DNA of 64,000 bases from JAJFIE01 sp964344255. GTDB lineage: Bacteria > Pseudomonadota > Alphaproteobacteria > Rhodospirillales > Casp-alpha2. The first letter of the stretch is position 1; the number at the start of each line of letters is the position of its first letter. The position numbers and the translations under genes were made by a program. Shown piece by piece: positions 7,473-14,960 of the stretch. The notes below the pieces were generated by a model, which ran no database searches, was not told the origin of the DNA, and worked only from the letters and a program-made list of their open reading frames with translations. The DNA is taken from contig CAYFMQ010000002.1 of the NCBI GenBank assembly GCA_964344255.1, positions 62,001 to 126,000 of the forward strand. The letters are read 5' to 3'.

Positions 7473-7985
7473 ATGGCGCAAGACTGGGAACACCTGCAGG
7501 AACAGGCGATAGCGCATGTCAGCGCCGATAATCCGGATGCGGCCGAACCAATCCTGAAGGAAGCCCTGGCCCTGGCGCGGGAGGAATTCTCAACAACCGA
7601 CCTGCGGCTGTCGACCAGCCTGGCGAACCTTGCCCATGTCACACGGCGGCATGGGAAAACCGTTGAGGCCGAAACCCTGTTCCAGGAAGCCCTGAACGTA
7701 TGGGATGAAAGCGGTCCCTGGCTCGATTCCATCAAACCGGAACAACGGGCCCGGAGTTCGACCTTCCATTACCGCATGGAAGCCAAGAACCGGGACGCCT
7801 ATGACGCCGGGCACCGTAAGCGGCTAAAGAAGCTCGCCGCCGAGGGACGTGAGGCGATTCAGGCGCTTTCGCTTGAACAACCTACACCCTCAGAAGGCCT
7901 GCCCCGGTGGGAAGCGGAAAAGGCCATGCCGCCGTCAGAACAGCGGAATCTGCTGGCGGCTGTGCTGCTTGTTATTCGGCTGTAA
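7473..7985 (+). CDS. Short tetratricopeptide-repeat protein
   Basis: 170 residues. Residues about 10-75 form two TPR-like helical hairpins (AEPILKEALALAREEF and VEAETLFQEALNVWDES). The rest is charged and helical without a recognisable domain, and there is no signal peptide. The ATG at 7473 has GAGGAA 5 nt upstream and is preferred to 7452. The frame stays open far upstream, but that part is antisense to the dehydratase gene and not coding. Its role is unknown; TPR proteins usually bind partners. Confidence 0.7.
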   Translation: MAQDWEHLQEQAIAHVSADNPDAAEPILKEALALAREEFSTTDLRLSTSLANLAHVTRRHGKTVEAETLFQEALNVWDESGPWLDSIKPEQRARSSTFHYRMEAKNRDAYDAGHRKRLKKLAAEGREAIQALSLEQPTPSEGLPRWEAEKAMPPSEQRNLLAAVLLVIRL

Positions 7986-8008
7986 CAGATAATTCCGGAA
8001 TTGAAGCG

Positions 8009-8221
8009 CTATTCTTGGGCATCGGCAGCCCAGGCCGACATCTGTTCGCCCCAGTGTTTCGCCGTCATCGGATCAAGATCCATGATGGTGAATCGGGATC
8101 CTTCGCGGATCCGCACGCGGAGCAACCTGACATCGTTTTCCATCTCGACGTCGAGCAATTCAACCTGCTTGTTGAAAGGCGCTTCGAACTTATCAATCGG
8201 GTTGGTTGTTTCCGTGCTCAT
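8009..8221 (-). CDS. Small protein of unknown function, coupled to the gene upstream
   Basis: 70 residues starting MSTETTNPIDKF. There are no membrane segments or cysteines. The middle is basic and strand-forming (VRLLRVRIREGSRFTIMDLD), followed by a tryptophan-containing acidic end. The ATG at 8221 overlaps the stop of the preceding gene as ATGA, a classic sign of translational coupling, so I prefer it to 8233. I do not recognise the family. The two-gene unit diverges from dsrA, whose start is about 285 bp away from the upstream partner. Confidence 0.6.
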   Translation of the reverse strand: MSTETTNPIDKFEAPFNKQVELLDVEMENDVRLLRVRIREGSRFTIMDLDPMTAKHWGEQMSAWAADAQE

Positions 8222-8421
8222 CGTCCCCACCATGTAAAGGCCATTTCGATCTGGCTTTCCCAGTTTCTTGGCGTATCCGGGTAATCCGGCTTGATATCGA
8301 CCTCCAGCATCGTTGCGCCCGACTTGCCGTGCATGCCGACGGTTTCAAGCAATTCGGGAAACGACGAAATCTGAGGATTCCTGGCGATCAGATCGCTTAA
8401 GCGTTGGATATGATCCGTCAC
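8218..8421 (-). CDS. Small protein of unknown function, divergent from dsrA
   Basis: 67 residues, MTDHIQRLSDLIARNPQISSFPELLETVGMHG, then a strand (ATMLEVDIKPDY) and an aromatic end (MAFTWWGR). Soluble and without cysteines. Read into the coupled gene 8009-8221. I do not recognise the family. It starts on the other side of the dsrA promoter region, so a shared regulatory region with dsr is possible. Confidence 0.6.
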   Translation of the reverse strand: MTDHIQRLSDLIARNPQISSFPELLETVGMHGKSGATMLEVDIKPDYPDTPRNWESQIEMAFTWWGR

Positions 8422-8705
8422 GGTTCTGGCTCCACTATTTGGAAGGAAAAAATACCTGAGTAAATTTCTAAGTTAAAAATCCCCATATCAGAAGGGATAA
8501 TTATGTAAATAACTATCTCTATACGTATGTAATAAAGTCACTATAATATTAGGTCTGGATAATCTATAAATATTGAATATGATGCGAATTTAGTGAAAGT
8601 TCATCATAATCGTTCCCACGCAAATGACCATCCAGAAGCATTGGCGAGAGAACACAATAATAACCGAACTTTTTGGGGCATAGAGAATTATAGTGGAGAC
8701 AGACC
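8422..8705. promoter_or_regulatory. AT-rich divergent promoter region upstream of dsrA
   Basis: This 284-bp stretch is clearly more AT-rich than its surroundings and contains no gene. A TATAAT match lies at 8542-8547 on the plus strand without an obvious -35 partner. It should carry the promoters of the dsr operon (plus) and of the small gene pair (minus). I cannot point to a specific operator. Confidence 0.45.
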
Positions 8706-9965
8706 GTGTCAAAAAAACCGCACGATACGAAGCTGCTTGATGAGCTAGAGGAAGGCCCGTGGCCCAGTTTTGTCAGTGGACTGAAGCGCCTGGCCGATTC
8801 CGACGACAAACCCTACGCTAACATGATGAAAGACCTGATGGGTCAGCTGGAGCATTCCTACGAAACCAAGCGTGGTTATTGGAAAGGCGGCACCGTCAGT
8901 GTCTTCGGTTACGGCGGCGGCATTATTCCGCGTTTTTCGGAAGTCGCCGAGAAGTTCCCGGAATCTTCGGAATTTCATACCCTGCGCGTACAACCGCCAG
9001 CTGGTTTCCATTACACGACCGATGTATTGCGCAAGATGTGCGATGTCTGGGAAGAGCACGGCTCCGGCCTGATCGCCTTCCACGGACAGAGTGGCGACAT
9101 CATGTTCCAGGGCACCAGCACGGAGAACACCCAGAAGGCCTTTGACGAGTTGAACGAAATGGGCTTCGATCTGGGTGGCGCCGGCCCCGCGCTCAGGACA
9201 TCCATGAGCTGCGTCGGCTCCGCCCGCTGCGAACAGTCCTGCTATGACGAGCAGCGCGCGCTGAGGACCGTGATCAACGAATTTCTTGATGAAATGCACC
9301 GTCCCGCCCTGCCTTATAAGTTCAAGTTCAAGTTCTCGGGCTGTCCGAATGACTGCGTGAACGCAATTCACCGCTCGGACTTCGCCGTGATCGGCACCTG
9401 GCGTGACGACATCAAGGTCAAGCAGGACGAGGTCAAGGCTTACATTGAAAAAATGGGCCGCAAGTACACCATCGACAACGTCATCACACGTTGCCCGACC
9501 AATGCGCTCAGCCTGAACGACGATGACACGCTGGAAATCGACAACCCCAGCTGCGTGCGCTGCATGCACTGCATCAACGTCATGACCAAGGCGCTGTCGC
9601 CTGGTGATGACAAGGGTGTCACGGTGCTGATTGGCGGCAAGCGGTCGCTCAAGATCGGCGACCAGTTCGGCTCCGTCATTATCCCATTCCTGAAGCTGGA
9701 GTCGGATGAAGATTACGAGCGTCTGAATGAACTCGCCGAGACGGTTATTGAGTTCTTCGCTGATAACGCGCTCGAACACGAACGGGTTGGTGAGACCATT
9801 GACCGCATTGGTTTGCCGGCTTTCCTTGAAGGTATCGGCGTCGAAATTGACCCCAATATGCTCAACCACCCGCGCACCAATTCCTATGTTCGTACCGATG
9901 ATTGGGACGAAGCGGCGGATGAGTGGCGAGAAAGAAAATCTAGTGACCTGGAGGCAGCGGAATAA
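8706..9965 (+). CDS. dsrA: Reverse-type dissimilatory sulfite reductase alpha subunit
   Basis: Catalytic subunit of the cytoplasmic siroheme enzyme that oxidises sulfur (delivered on DsrC) to sulfite. It has 419 residues, the usual length. The siroheme-[4Fe-4S] cysteines are Cys169 and Cys175 (CVGSARC) and Cys213 and Cys217 (CPNDC). A ferredoxin domain follows at about 255-305 (CPTNAL, CVRCMHC). The start is GTG at 8706 with GGAG upstream. It is the first gene of dsrABEFHCMKLJOPN, 2 bp before dsrB. The presence of dsrEFH and dsrL nearby indicates the oxidative direction. Confidence 0.97.
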   Translation: MSKKPHDTKLLDELEEGPWPSFVSGLKRLADSDDKPYANMMKDLMGQLEHSYETKRGYWKGGTVSVFGYGGGIIPRFSEVAEKFPESSEFHTLRVQPPAGFHYTTDVLRKMCDVWEEHGSGLIAFHGQSGDIMFQGTSTENTQKAFDELNEMGFDLGGAGPALRTSMSCVGSARCEQSCYDEQRALRTVINEFLDEMHRPALPYKFKFKFSGCPNDCVNAIHRSDFAVIGTWRDDIKVKQDEVKAYIEKMGRKYTIDNVITRCPTNALSLNDDDTLEIDNPSCVRCMHCINVMTKALSPGDDKGVTVLIGGKRSLKIGDQFGSVIIPFLKLESDEDYERLNELAETVIEFFADNALEHERVGETIDRIGLPAFLEGIGVEIDPNMLNHPRTNSYVRTDDWDEAADEWRERKSSDLEAAE

Positions 9966-9967
9966 TC

Positions 9968-11050
9968 ATGTCAGAAGATAAGCAAACACCCCGCCGCCCT
10001 GTAGAATGCGGCGTCCCGGATCCATTCCTTTATATGCATCCGACCTTGAAAGAGAACTACGGCAACTGGGATTGGCATGATCGCTTGCGCCCCGGCGTGC
10101 TGCACCACGTCTCCAAGGACGGCAACGAAGTCTGGACCGTACGCGCCGGCACCCAGCGTCAGATGGATGTCTATACCATCCGCAAGCTGTGTGATATCGG
10201 CGACGAATACGCCGAAGGCCATGTCCGTTTCACCACGCGGAGCAACATCGAATTCATGCTCTCCGACGTGTCCAAGGTTGAGCCGCTGTGCGACAAGCTG
10301 ACCGAGGAAGGTTTCCCCGTCGGCGGCACGGGTGGTTCGGTCTCCATGATTTCCCACACCCAGGGCTGGCTGCACTGCGACATTCCCGGCACGGATGCAT
10401 CGGGCGTCGTCAAATCCCTGATGGATGCCATGCACAAGGAATTCATCCAGGAGAAAATGCCGAACCGGGTGCGTATCACCACGTCATGCTGTCAGATCAA
10501 CTGCGGCGGACAGGGCGATATCGCCATCAACGTCCAGTACACCAAGCCGCCGGTGATCAATCACGACCTGGTCGCCAATGTGTGCGAACGCCCAGCCGTT
10601 GTGGCCCGCTGCCCCGTTGCGGCGATCCGCCCGGCCATGGTCAACGGCAAGGCGAGCCTGGAAGTCGACGAAAAGAAATGCGTCTGCTGCGGCGCCTGCT
10701 ATCCGCCGTGCCCGCCCATGCAGATCAACTCCGACGAATCGACCAAGCTGGCGATATGGGTCGGCGGCAAGCATTCCAATGCCCGCACCAAACCCGCCTT
10801 CCACAAGCTGGTGGTCGCAAACCTGCCCAACAACCCGCCGCGTTGGCCCGAGGTTGAGGAAGTCGTAATGAAAATCCTTTATGCCTACAAAAAGGATGCC
10901 AAGCACTTCGAACGCGTCGGCGAATGGATCGAGCGCATTGGTTGGCCGCGATTCTTTGAGATGATCGACACACCGTTCACGCATCATCATATTGATGACT
11001 ATCGTGGCGGGCGTAGTTCGCTCAATCAGTCAACGCATATCCATTTCTAA
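9968..11050 (+). CDS. dsrB: Reverse-type dissimilatory sulfite reductase beta subunit
   Basis: Partner of DsrA in the alpha2beta2 complex. 360 residues, standard length. It has the siroheme/Fe-S region (TSCCQINCGGQGD) and an inserted ferredoxin domain (CVCCGACYPPCPPM) followed by the C-terminal sulfite-reductase repeat. The ATG follows GGAGG 13 nt upstream, at the end of dsrA, so the two subunits are made together. Confidence 0.97.
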   Translation: MSEDKQTPRRPVECGVPDPFLYMHPTLKENYGNWDWHDRLRPGVLHHVSKDGNEVWTVRAGTQRQMDVYTIRKLCDIGDEYAEGHVRFTTRSNIEFMLSDVSKVEPLCDKLTEEGFPVGGTGGSVSMISHTQGWLHCDIPGTDASGVVKSLMDAMHKEFIQEKMPNRVRITTSCCQINCGGQGDIAINVQYTKPPVINHDLVANVCERPAVVARCPVAAIRPAMVNGKASLEVDEKKCVCCGACYPPCPPMQINSDESTKLAIWVGGKHSNARTKPAFHKLVVANLPNNPPRWPEVEEVVMKILYAYKKDAKHFERVGEWIERIGWPRFFEMIDTPFTHHHIDDYRGGRSSLNQSTHIHF

Positions 11051-11080
11051 TCCAGCTGAAGTGGTTCAGGAGGGAAGTCC

Positions 11081-11440
11081 ATGAAGTTTGGATTGCTGGT
11101 CAATGAGGGGCCGTTCACGCACCAGGCGTCGGATTCGGCCTATCAGTTCGCCAAAGCGGCCGTTGAAAAAGGCCACGAGGTGCCTCGGGTGTTTTTCTAT
11201 TTCGACGGCGTCAACAACGCCAACAAGGAATCGGAACCCCAGTCCGATGACCGTAACCTGGTCAAGCTGTGGGGTGACCTGGCCCAGGAACACGGCATTG
11301 ACCTCGTTGTCTGCGTCGCCGCCGCGCTCCGTCGTGGCATCAAGGATGACATTCTTGCCGCCGGTTTCCGCATCTCCGGCCTCGGCCAGCTCATCGAGCT
11401 GGGCATGGCCGTCGATCGAACCGTAACCTTTGGAGATTGA
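11081..11440 (+). CDS. dsrE: DsrE sulfur-relay subunit
   Basis: Part of the cytoplasmic DsrE2F2H2 sulfurtransferase that passes sulfane sulfur from TusA to DsrC. 119 residues. The expected active cysteine is Cys78 in DLVVCVAAALRRGI. AGGAGG stands upstream of the ATG. dsrF follows after 3 bp. Presence of EFH is the recognised marker for sulfur oxidisers rather than sulfite reducers. Confidence 0.95.
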   Translation: MKFGLLVNEGPFTHQASDSAYQFAKAAVEKGHEVPRVFFYFDGVNNANKESEPQSDDRNLVKLWGDLAQEHGIDLVVCVAAALRRGIKDDILAAGFRISGLGQLIELGMAVDRTVTFGD

Positions 11441-11443
11441 GCC

Positions 11444-11872
11444 ATGAGTGAAGAAGCGGTGGAATTCGATATCGAGGGTGTCAAGAAGCGGTTCATGTTC
11501 GTCAACCGCAAGGCGCCCTATGGCAGTATTTATGCGCTGGAGATCCTGGAAATGGTCCTGATCTCGGCCGCCTTCGAGCAGCATGCCGTCATCGCCTTTG
11601 TCGACGACGGCGTGTTCCAGCTTAAAAAAGGCCAGGACACGAAGGCGCTCGGCATGAAGAACTTCTCGCCCACCTACGGCGTGGTCGAGATGGAAAAGGA
11701 AGACGCCGACGAGGATGAGGACATCGACATGGAATGGCGTATCGTCGTTGAGGAAGAATCGCTCAACGAACGGGGCCTGAGCGCCGATGATCTGGTGCTT
11801 GATGTCGAAGTCCTTTCGGCCAGCGAATTGAGCGATCTGATGAATGAACAGGAAGTGGTGTTTTCGGCATGA
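11444..11872 (+). CDS. dsrF: DsrF sulfur-relay subunit
   Basis: Structural subunit of the DsrEFH hexamer (DsrE/F-like fold), 142 residues. The core (VKKRFMFVNRKAPYGS, AFEQHAVIAFVDDGVF) is family-typical. No cysteine is present, as usual for this subunit. An acidic insert (EKEDADEDEDIDMEW, about residues 83-97) stands out. The stop overlaps the dsrH start as ATGA. Confidence 0.93.
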   Translation: MSEEAVEFDIEGVKKRFMFVNRKAPYGSIYALEILEMVLISAAFEQHAVIAFVDDGVFQLKKGQDTKALGMKNFSPTYGVVEMEKEDADEDEDIDMEWRIVVEEESLNERGLSADDLVLDVEVLSASELSDLMNEQEVVFSA

Positions 11873-12180
11873 GTAATATGTTGCACACGGTCAATAAGTC
11901 ACCGTTTGAGCGTAATGCGCTGAAAAGTTGCCTGCGTCTTGCGAAAAAAGGAAGTAAAATACTGTTCCTCGAAGACGGCGTTTACGGCGCTCTCGACGGC
12001 ACGTCGGCCACGGCGGAAGTCGAATCCCGTAAATCCGATTTCGAATTCTATGTTCTCGGGCCTGACATGGATGCAAGGGGGATTGGTGAGAAGCCTCTGA
12101 TCGATGGCGTTACCGTCATTGATTACGGGGGATTTGTAGATCTGGTGGCCGAAAACGATTCGGTCCAATCTTGGCTTTAG
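11869..12180 (+). CDS. dsrH: DsrH sulfur-relay subunit
   Basis: Third subunit of DsrEFH, related to TusB, 103 residues. A single cysteine (Cys21 in LKSCLRLAKKG) is at the expected site. The ATG overlaps the dsrF stop (ATGA), which argues for coupled synthesis; a second ATG 9 bp downstream is also possible. dsrC follows after 13 bp. Confidence 0.93.
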   Translation: MSNMLHTVNKSPFERNALKSCLRLAKKGSKILFLEDGVYGALDGTSATAEVESRKSDFEFYVLGPDMDARGIGEKPLIDGVTVIDYGGFVDLVAENDSVQSWL

Positions 12181-12193
12181 TGGAGATTTAAAA

Positions 12194-12526
12194 GTGTCAT
12201 ACAATTTGAATGGAACTGAGTATCAGCACGATGAAGAGGGTTACCTCACCGACATCAGCGGCTGGAGTAAGGAACTGGCTGAACTGATCGCCGAAGATGA
12301 AGACATCGATATGTCCGATGATCACTGGGAAGTGGTCAATTTCCTTCGCGAATACTATGAAGAATACCAGGTCGCCCCAGCCGTGCGCGTGCTGACCAAG
12401 GCTGTTAAGAAGAAGCTCGGCGCAGACAAGGGCAACAGCGGCTATCTCTACGACCTGTTTCCCTACGGTCCTGCCAAGCAGGCCTGTAAGATCGCCGGCC
12501 TGCCGAAACCGACCGGCTGCGTCTGA
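12194..12526 (+). CDS. dsrC: DsrC, sulfur substrate-carrier protein
   Basis: Small carrier whose C-terminal arm brings sulfur to DsrAB and is recycled by DsrMKJOP. 110 residues. The two essential cysteines are Cys98 (QACKIAG) and the penultimate Cys109 (TGCV). The start is GTG at 12194, with GGAG 9 nt upstream. A strong hairpin without a U-run follows in the gap before dsrM (12543-12578) and may set the dsrC message level apart from the genes downstream. Confidence 0.97.
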   Translation: MSYNLNGTEYQHDEEGYLTDISGWSKELAELIAEDEDIDMSDDHWEVVNFLREYYEEYQVAPAVRVLTKAVKKKLGADKGNSGYLYDLFPYGPAKQACKIAGLPKPTGCV

Positions 12527-12542
12527 TCGTTCTTATGGTACC

Positions 12543-12578
12543 CCGCCGGCCGGTTTGAAGATTTAAACCTGCCGGCGG
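12543..12578 (+). other. Intercistronic stem-loop between dsrC and dsrM
   Basis: An 8-bp perfect outer stem (CCGCCGGC with GCCGGCGG) continues into an inner GGTTT/AAACC stem, with no T-run after it. It therefore looks like an mRNA-stabilising or processing hairpin rather than a full terminator. It splits the soluble dsrABEFHC part from the membrane-complex part of the operon. Confidence 0.65.
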
Positions 12579-12612
12579 ACCTCCCTGCCCCGAACGCCCG
12601 AAAGATCACGTC

Positions 12613-13350
12613 ATGCTGTCGTCCCTGATCGCACTGCTGCTTTATGCCGGAACGCTGATTCTGGTCGCCGGCGTGATTTACAAGGTTCGCCAGTACTGGA
12701 CGACGAAGGCGCCCCTCAAGATACCAACGACGCCTGCACCGACCACCACCGGCGGCGTTCTCTATCGCATGTTCCGCGAAGTGGTGTTCTTTGAAAGCCT
12801 GTTCAAGGCCAGCAAGTGGACCTGGATTTTCGGCTGGATGTTCCATGTCGCCATGGCGCTGGTCCTGATCCGTCATTTCCGCTACTTCACGGAACCGGTG
12901 TGGACCTGGGTCGTGCTGCTGCAGCCCTTCGGCAAATACGCAGGCTTCGCCATGGCCATCGGCCTGGGCGGGCTCTGGATCAGGCGTATCGCCGTGGACC
13001 GTATCCGCTACATCACAGGTCTTTCGGACCATCTGATGCTGTTGCTGTTCGCCGGTATCGTGATCACCGGCCTGTTGATGACCAACGTCGCCCACACGGA
13101 CATCGTGCAGTTGAAGGCCTTCGCGCTCGGCCTCATGCGCTTTGAGTGGTTGCCGCTGCCCAGCGATCCGTTGCTGCTGATCCATCTGCTGCTGGTCGTC
13201 GTACTGATGGTTGTCTTCCCGTTTTCCAAGCTGTTGCACGCTCCCGGCGTTTTCTTCAGCCCGACCCGGAACCAGACCGACAATCCGCGCGAGCACCGTT
13301 ATGTCTCAAGCGTTTCGGCACGGCAAACAGCGCAGAATAGCGGGGACTGA
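12613..13350 (+). CDS. dsrM: DsrM, membrane cytochrome b subunit
   Basis: NarI-like di-heme b quinone-interacting subunit of the DsrMKJOP complex, 245 residues with about five or six membrane helices (first at 4-24). Candidate heme ligands are histidines in the helices around MFHVAMALVLIRHFR and LSDHLMLL. The C terminus is soluble. It lies 2 bp before dsrK, its cytoplasmic Fe-S partner. Confidence 0.94.
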   Translation: MLSSLIALLLYAGTLILVAGVIYKVRQYWTTKAPLKIPTTPAPTTTGGVLYRMFREVVFFESLFKASKWTWIFGWMFHVAMALVLIRHFRYFTEPVWTWVVLLQPFGKYAGFAMAIGLGGLWIRRIAVDRIRYITGLSDHLMLLLFAGIVITGLLMTNVAHTDIVQLKAFALGLMRFEWLPLPSDPLLLIHLLLVVVLMVVFPFSKLLHAPGVFFSPTRNQTDNPREHRYVSSVSARQTAQNSGD

Positions 13351-13352
13351 GC

Positions 13353-14960
13353 ATGGCCGATTATGAAACCCCGGAATTGCAGGAATACACGGAAACGCCC
13401 GCTATCACGCCGGGTTCCATGGAGCACAGCTCACCCTTTGTCGCCGCGCCCGAACACCAGGAAGCGCTCGGATTTCCCGGCGAACTGGTGGACAACTGGC
13501 AGGACAAGGCTATTGAGCGGTTCGGCACTTTATTAGAGACCTCACGTTCCCTGCAGGTTTACATGGACGCCTGTGTCAAATGCGGCGCATGCTCGGATAA
13601 GTGCCATTATTTCCTCGGCACCGGGGACCCCAAGAACATGCCCGTTGCGCGTCAGGATCTGATGCGCAAGGTCTACCGCCGCTATTTCACCCTGGCCGGC
13701 AAGTGGGCACCCTGGCTGGTCGGCGCCGAAGACCTGACCGAAGACGTGCTCGATGACTGGTACAAATATTTCCACCAGTGTTCGCAATGCCGCCGTTGTT
13801 CCGTTTACTGCCCCTACGGTATCGACACCGCCGAGATTTCCATGGCGGCGCGTGACATCATGGACCATATCGGCAAGGGCCAGAAATACTGCAACGAGAT
13901 CATCGGCAAGGTTCACAACCTCGGCAATAACCTGGGCTTGCCGGAAAAGGCGCTCCGCGCCACGCTCGAAGACCTCGAAGAGGATATCGAGGACGAAACC
14001 GGCGTCGAGGTAAAAATCCCGCTGGATGAGAAAGGCGCCGATATCCTGCTGGTTACTCCTAGCGCGGATTTCTTCGCTGAGCCCCACATCGACGGCCTGA
14101 TCGGCTACGCCAAGGTTTTCCACCAGGCGGGCGCCAGCTGGACGCTGAGCTCCTATGCTTCCGAGGCCGCCAACTTCGCCATGTTCATCGGCTCCCACGA
14201 CCAGATGCGCGAGATTGCTGAACGCATCTATCAGGCGGCAAGGGACTTGGGCGTTAAACGCATCATCGTCGGCGAATGCGGCCATGCCTGGCGCGTCGCC
14301 TACAATTTCTGGGATACGCTTGCAGGGCCCTTCGATTTCCTGGACCCCAATTACCCGGTGCCGCAGCATATCTGCGAATACACCCATGACCTGATCCAGA
14401 AAGGCGCGCTTACACTGGACAAGTCCGCCAACGACCATATGACCGTCACCTTCCACGATTCCTGCAACGTGGCCCGCGCATCGCGCATGGGTGAAGATCC
14501 GGGCGGACAGTTCACTATCCCACGCGAGATCATCAAGGCATGCTGCAACAACTTCGTCGATATGGCGGCGGATACCATCCGCGAGAACTCCTACTGTTGT
14601 GGCGGCGGTGGCGGTTTGCTGACCGATGACCTGATGGAGTTGCGCGTCAAGGGCGCCAAGCCCCGCATGGAAGCGCTCAACCGCGTCGTCGAAGACGACG
14701 GTGTCACCCACATGGCGGCGATCTGTGCCATCTGCAAGACCCAGTTTTCCAAGGTCATGCCCGAATACGGCATCGGCATGGACAAGATTGTCGGCGTTCA
14801 CCAGCTTCTCTCCAATGCCATTGTTCTCGAAGAGGAAGATGCGGACGAGGAAGACAATGAAGCGGGGAACGGTGACGAACGCACAGAAGATGTTGGTGAA
14901 ATAGAAGACAATAAAGTCAAGGATGCCGAGGAAACCGGCGGAGATGAGGACGATGAATGA
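13353..14960 (+). CDS. dsrK: DsrK, HdrD-like iron-sulfur subunit with acidic tail
   Basis: Cytoplasmic catalytic subunit of DsrMKJOP, thought to interact with DsrC disulfide or trisulfide. 535 residues. It has two [4Fe-4S] ferredoxin motifs (CVKCGACSDKC, CSQCRRCSVYC) and CCG-type segments (HDSCN, YCCGGGGG) for a special active-site cluster. Residues 493-535 form a tail with 24 acidic residues out of 43, not part of the family core. Its stop lies inside the first codons of dsrL, so the two are probably coupled. Confidence 0.95.
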   Translation: MADYETPELQEYTETPAITPGSMEHSSPFVAAPEHQEALGFPGELVDNWQDKAIERFGTLLETSRSLQVYMDACVKCGACSDKCHYFLGTGDPKNMPVARQDLMRKVYRRYFTLAGKWAPWLVGAEDLTEDVLDDWYKYFHQCSQCRRCSVYCPYGIDTAEISMAARDIMDHIGKGQKYCNEIIGKVHNLGNNLGLPEKALRATLEDLEEDIEDETGVEVKIPLDEKGADILLVTPSADFFAEPHIDGLIGYAKVFHQAGASWTLSSYASEAANFAMFIGSHDQMREIAERIYQAARDLGVKRIIVGECGHAWRVAYNFWDTLAGPFDFLDPNYPVPQHICEYTHDLIQKGALTLDKSANDHMTVTFHDSCNVARASRMGEDPGGQFTIPREIIKACCNNFVDMAADTIRENSYCCGGGGGLLTDDLMELRVKGAKPRMEALNRVVEDDGVTHMAAICAICKTQFSKVMPEYGIGMDKIVGVHQLLSNAIVLEEEDADEEDNEAGNGDERTEDVGEIEDNKVKDAEETGGDEDDE

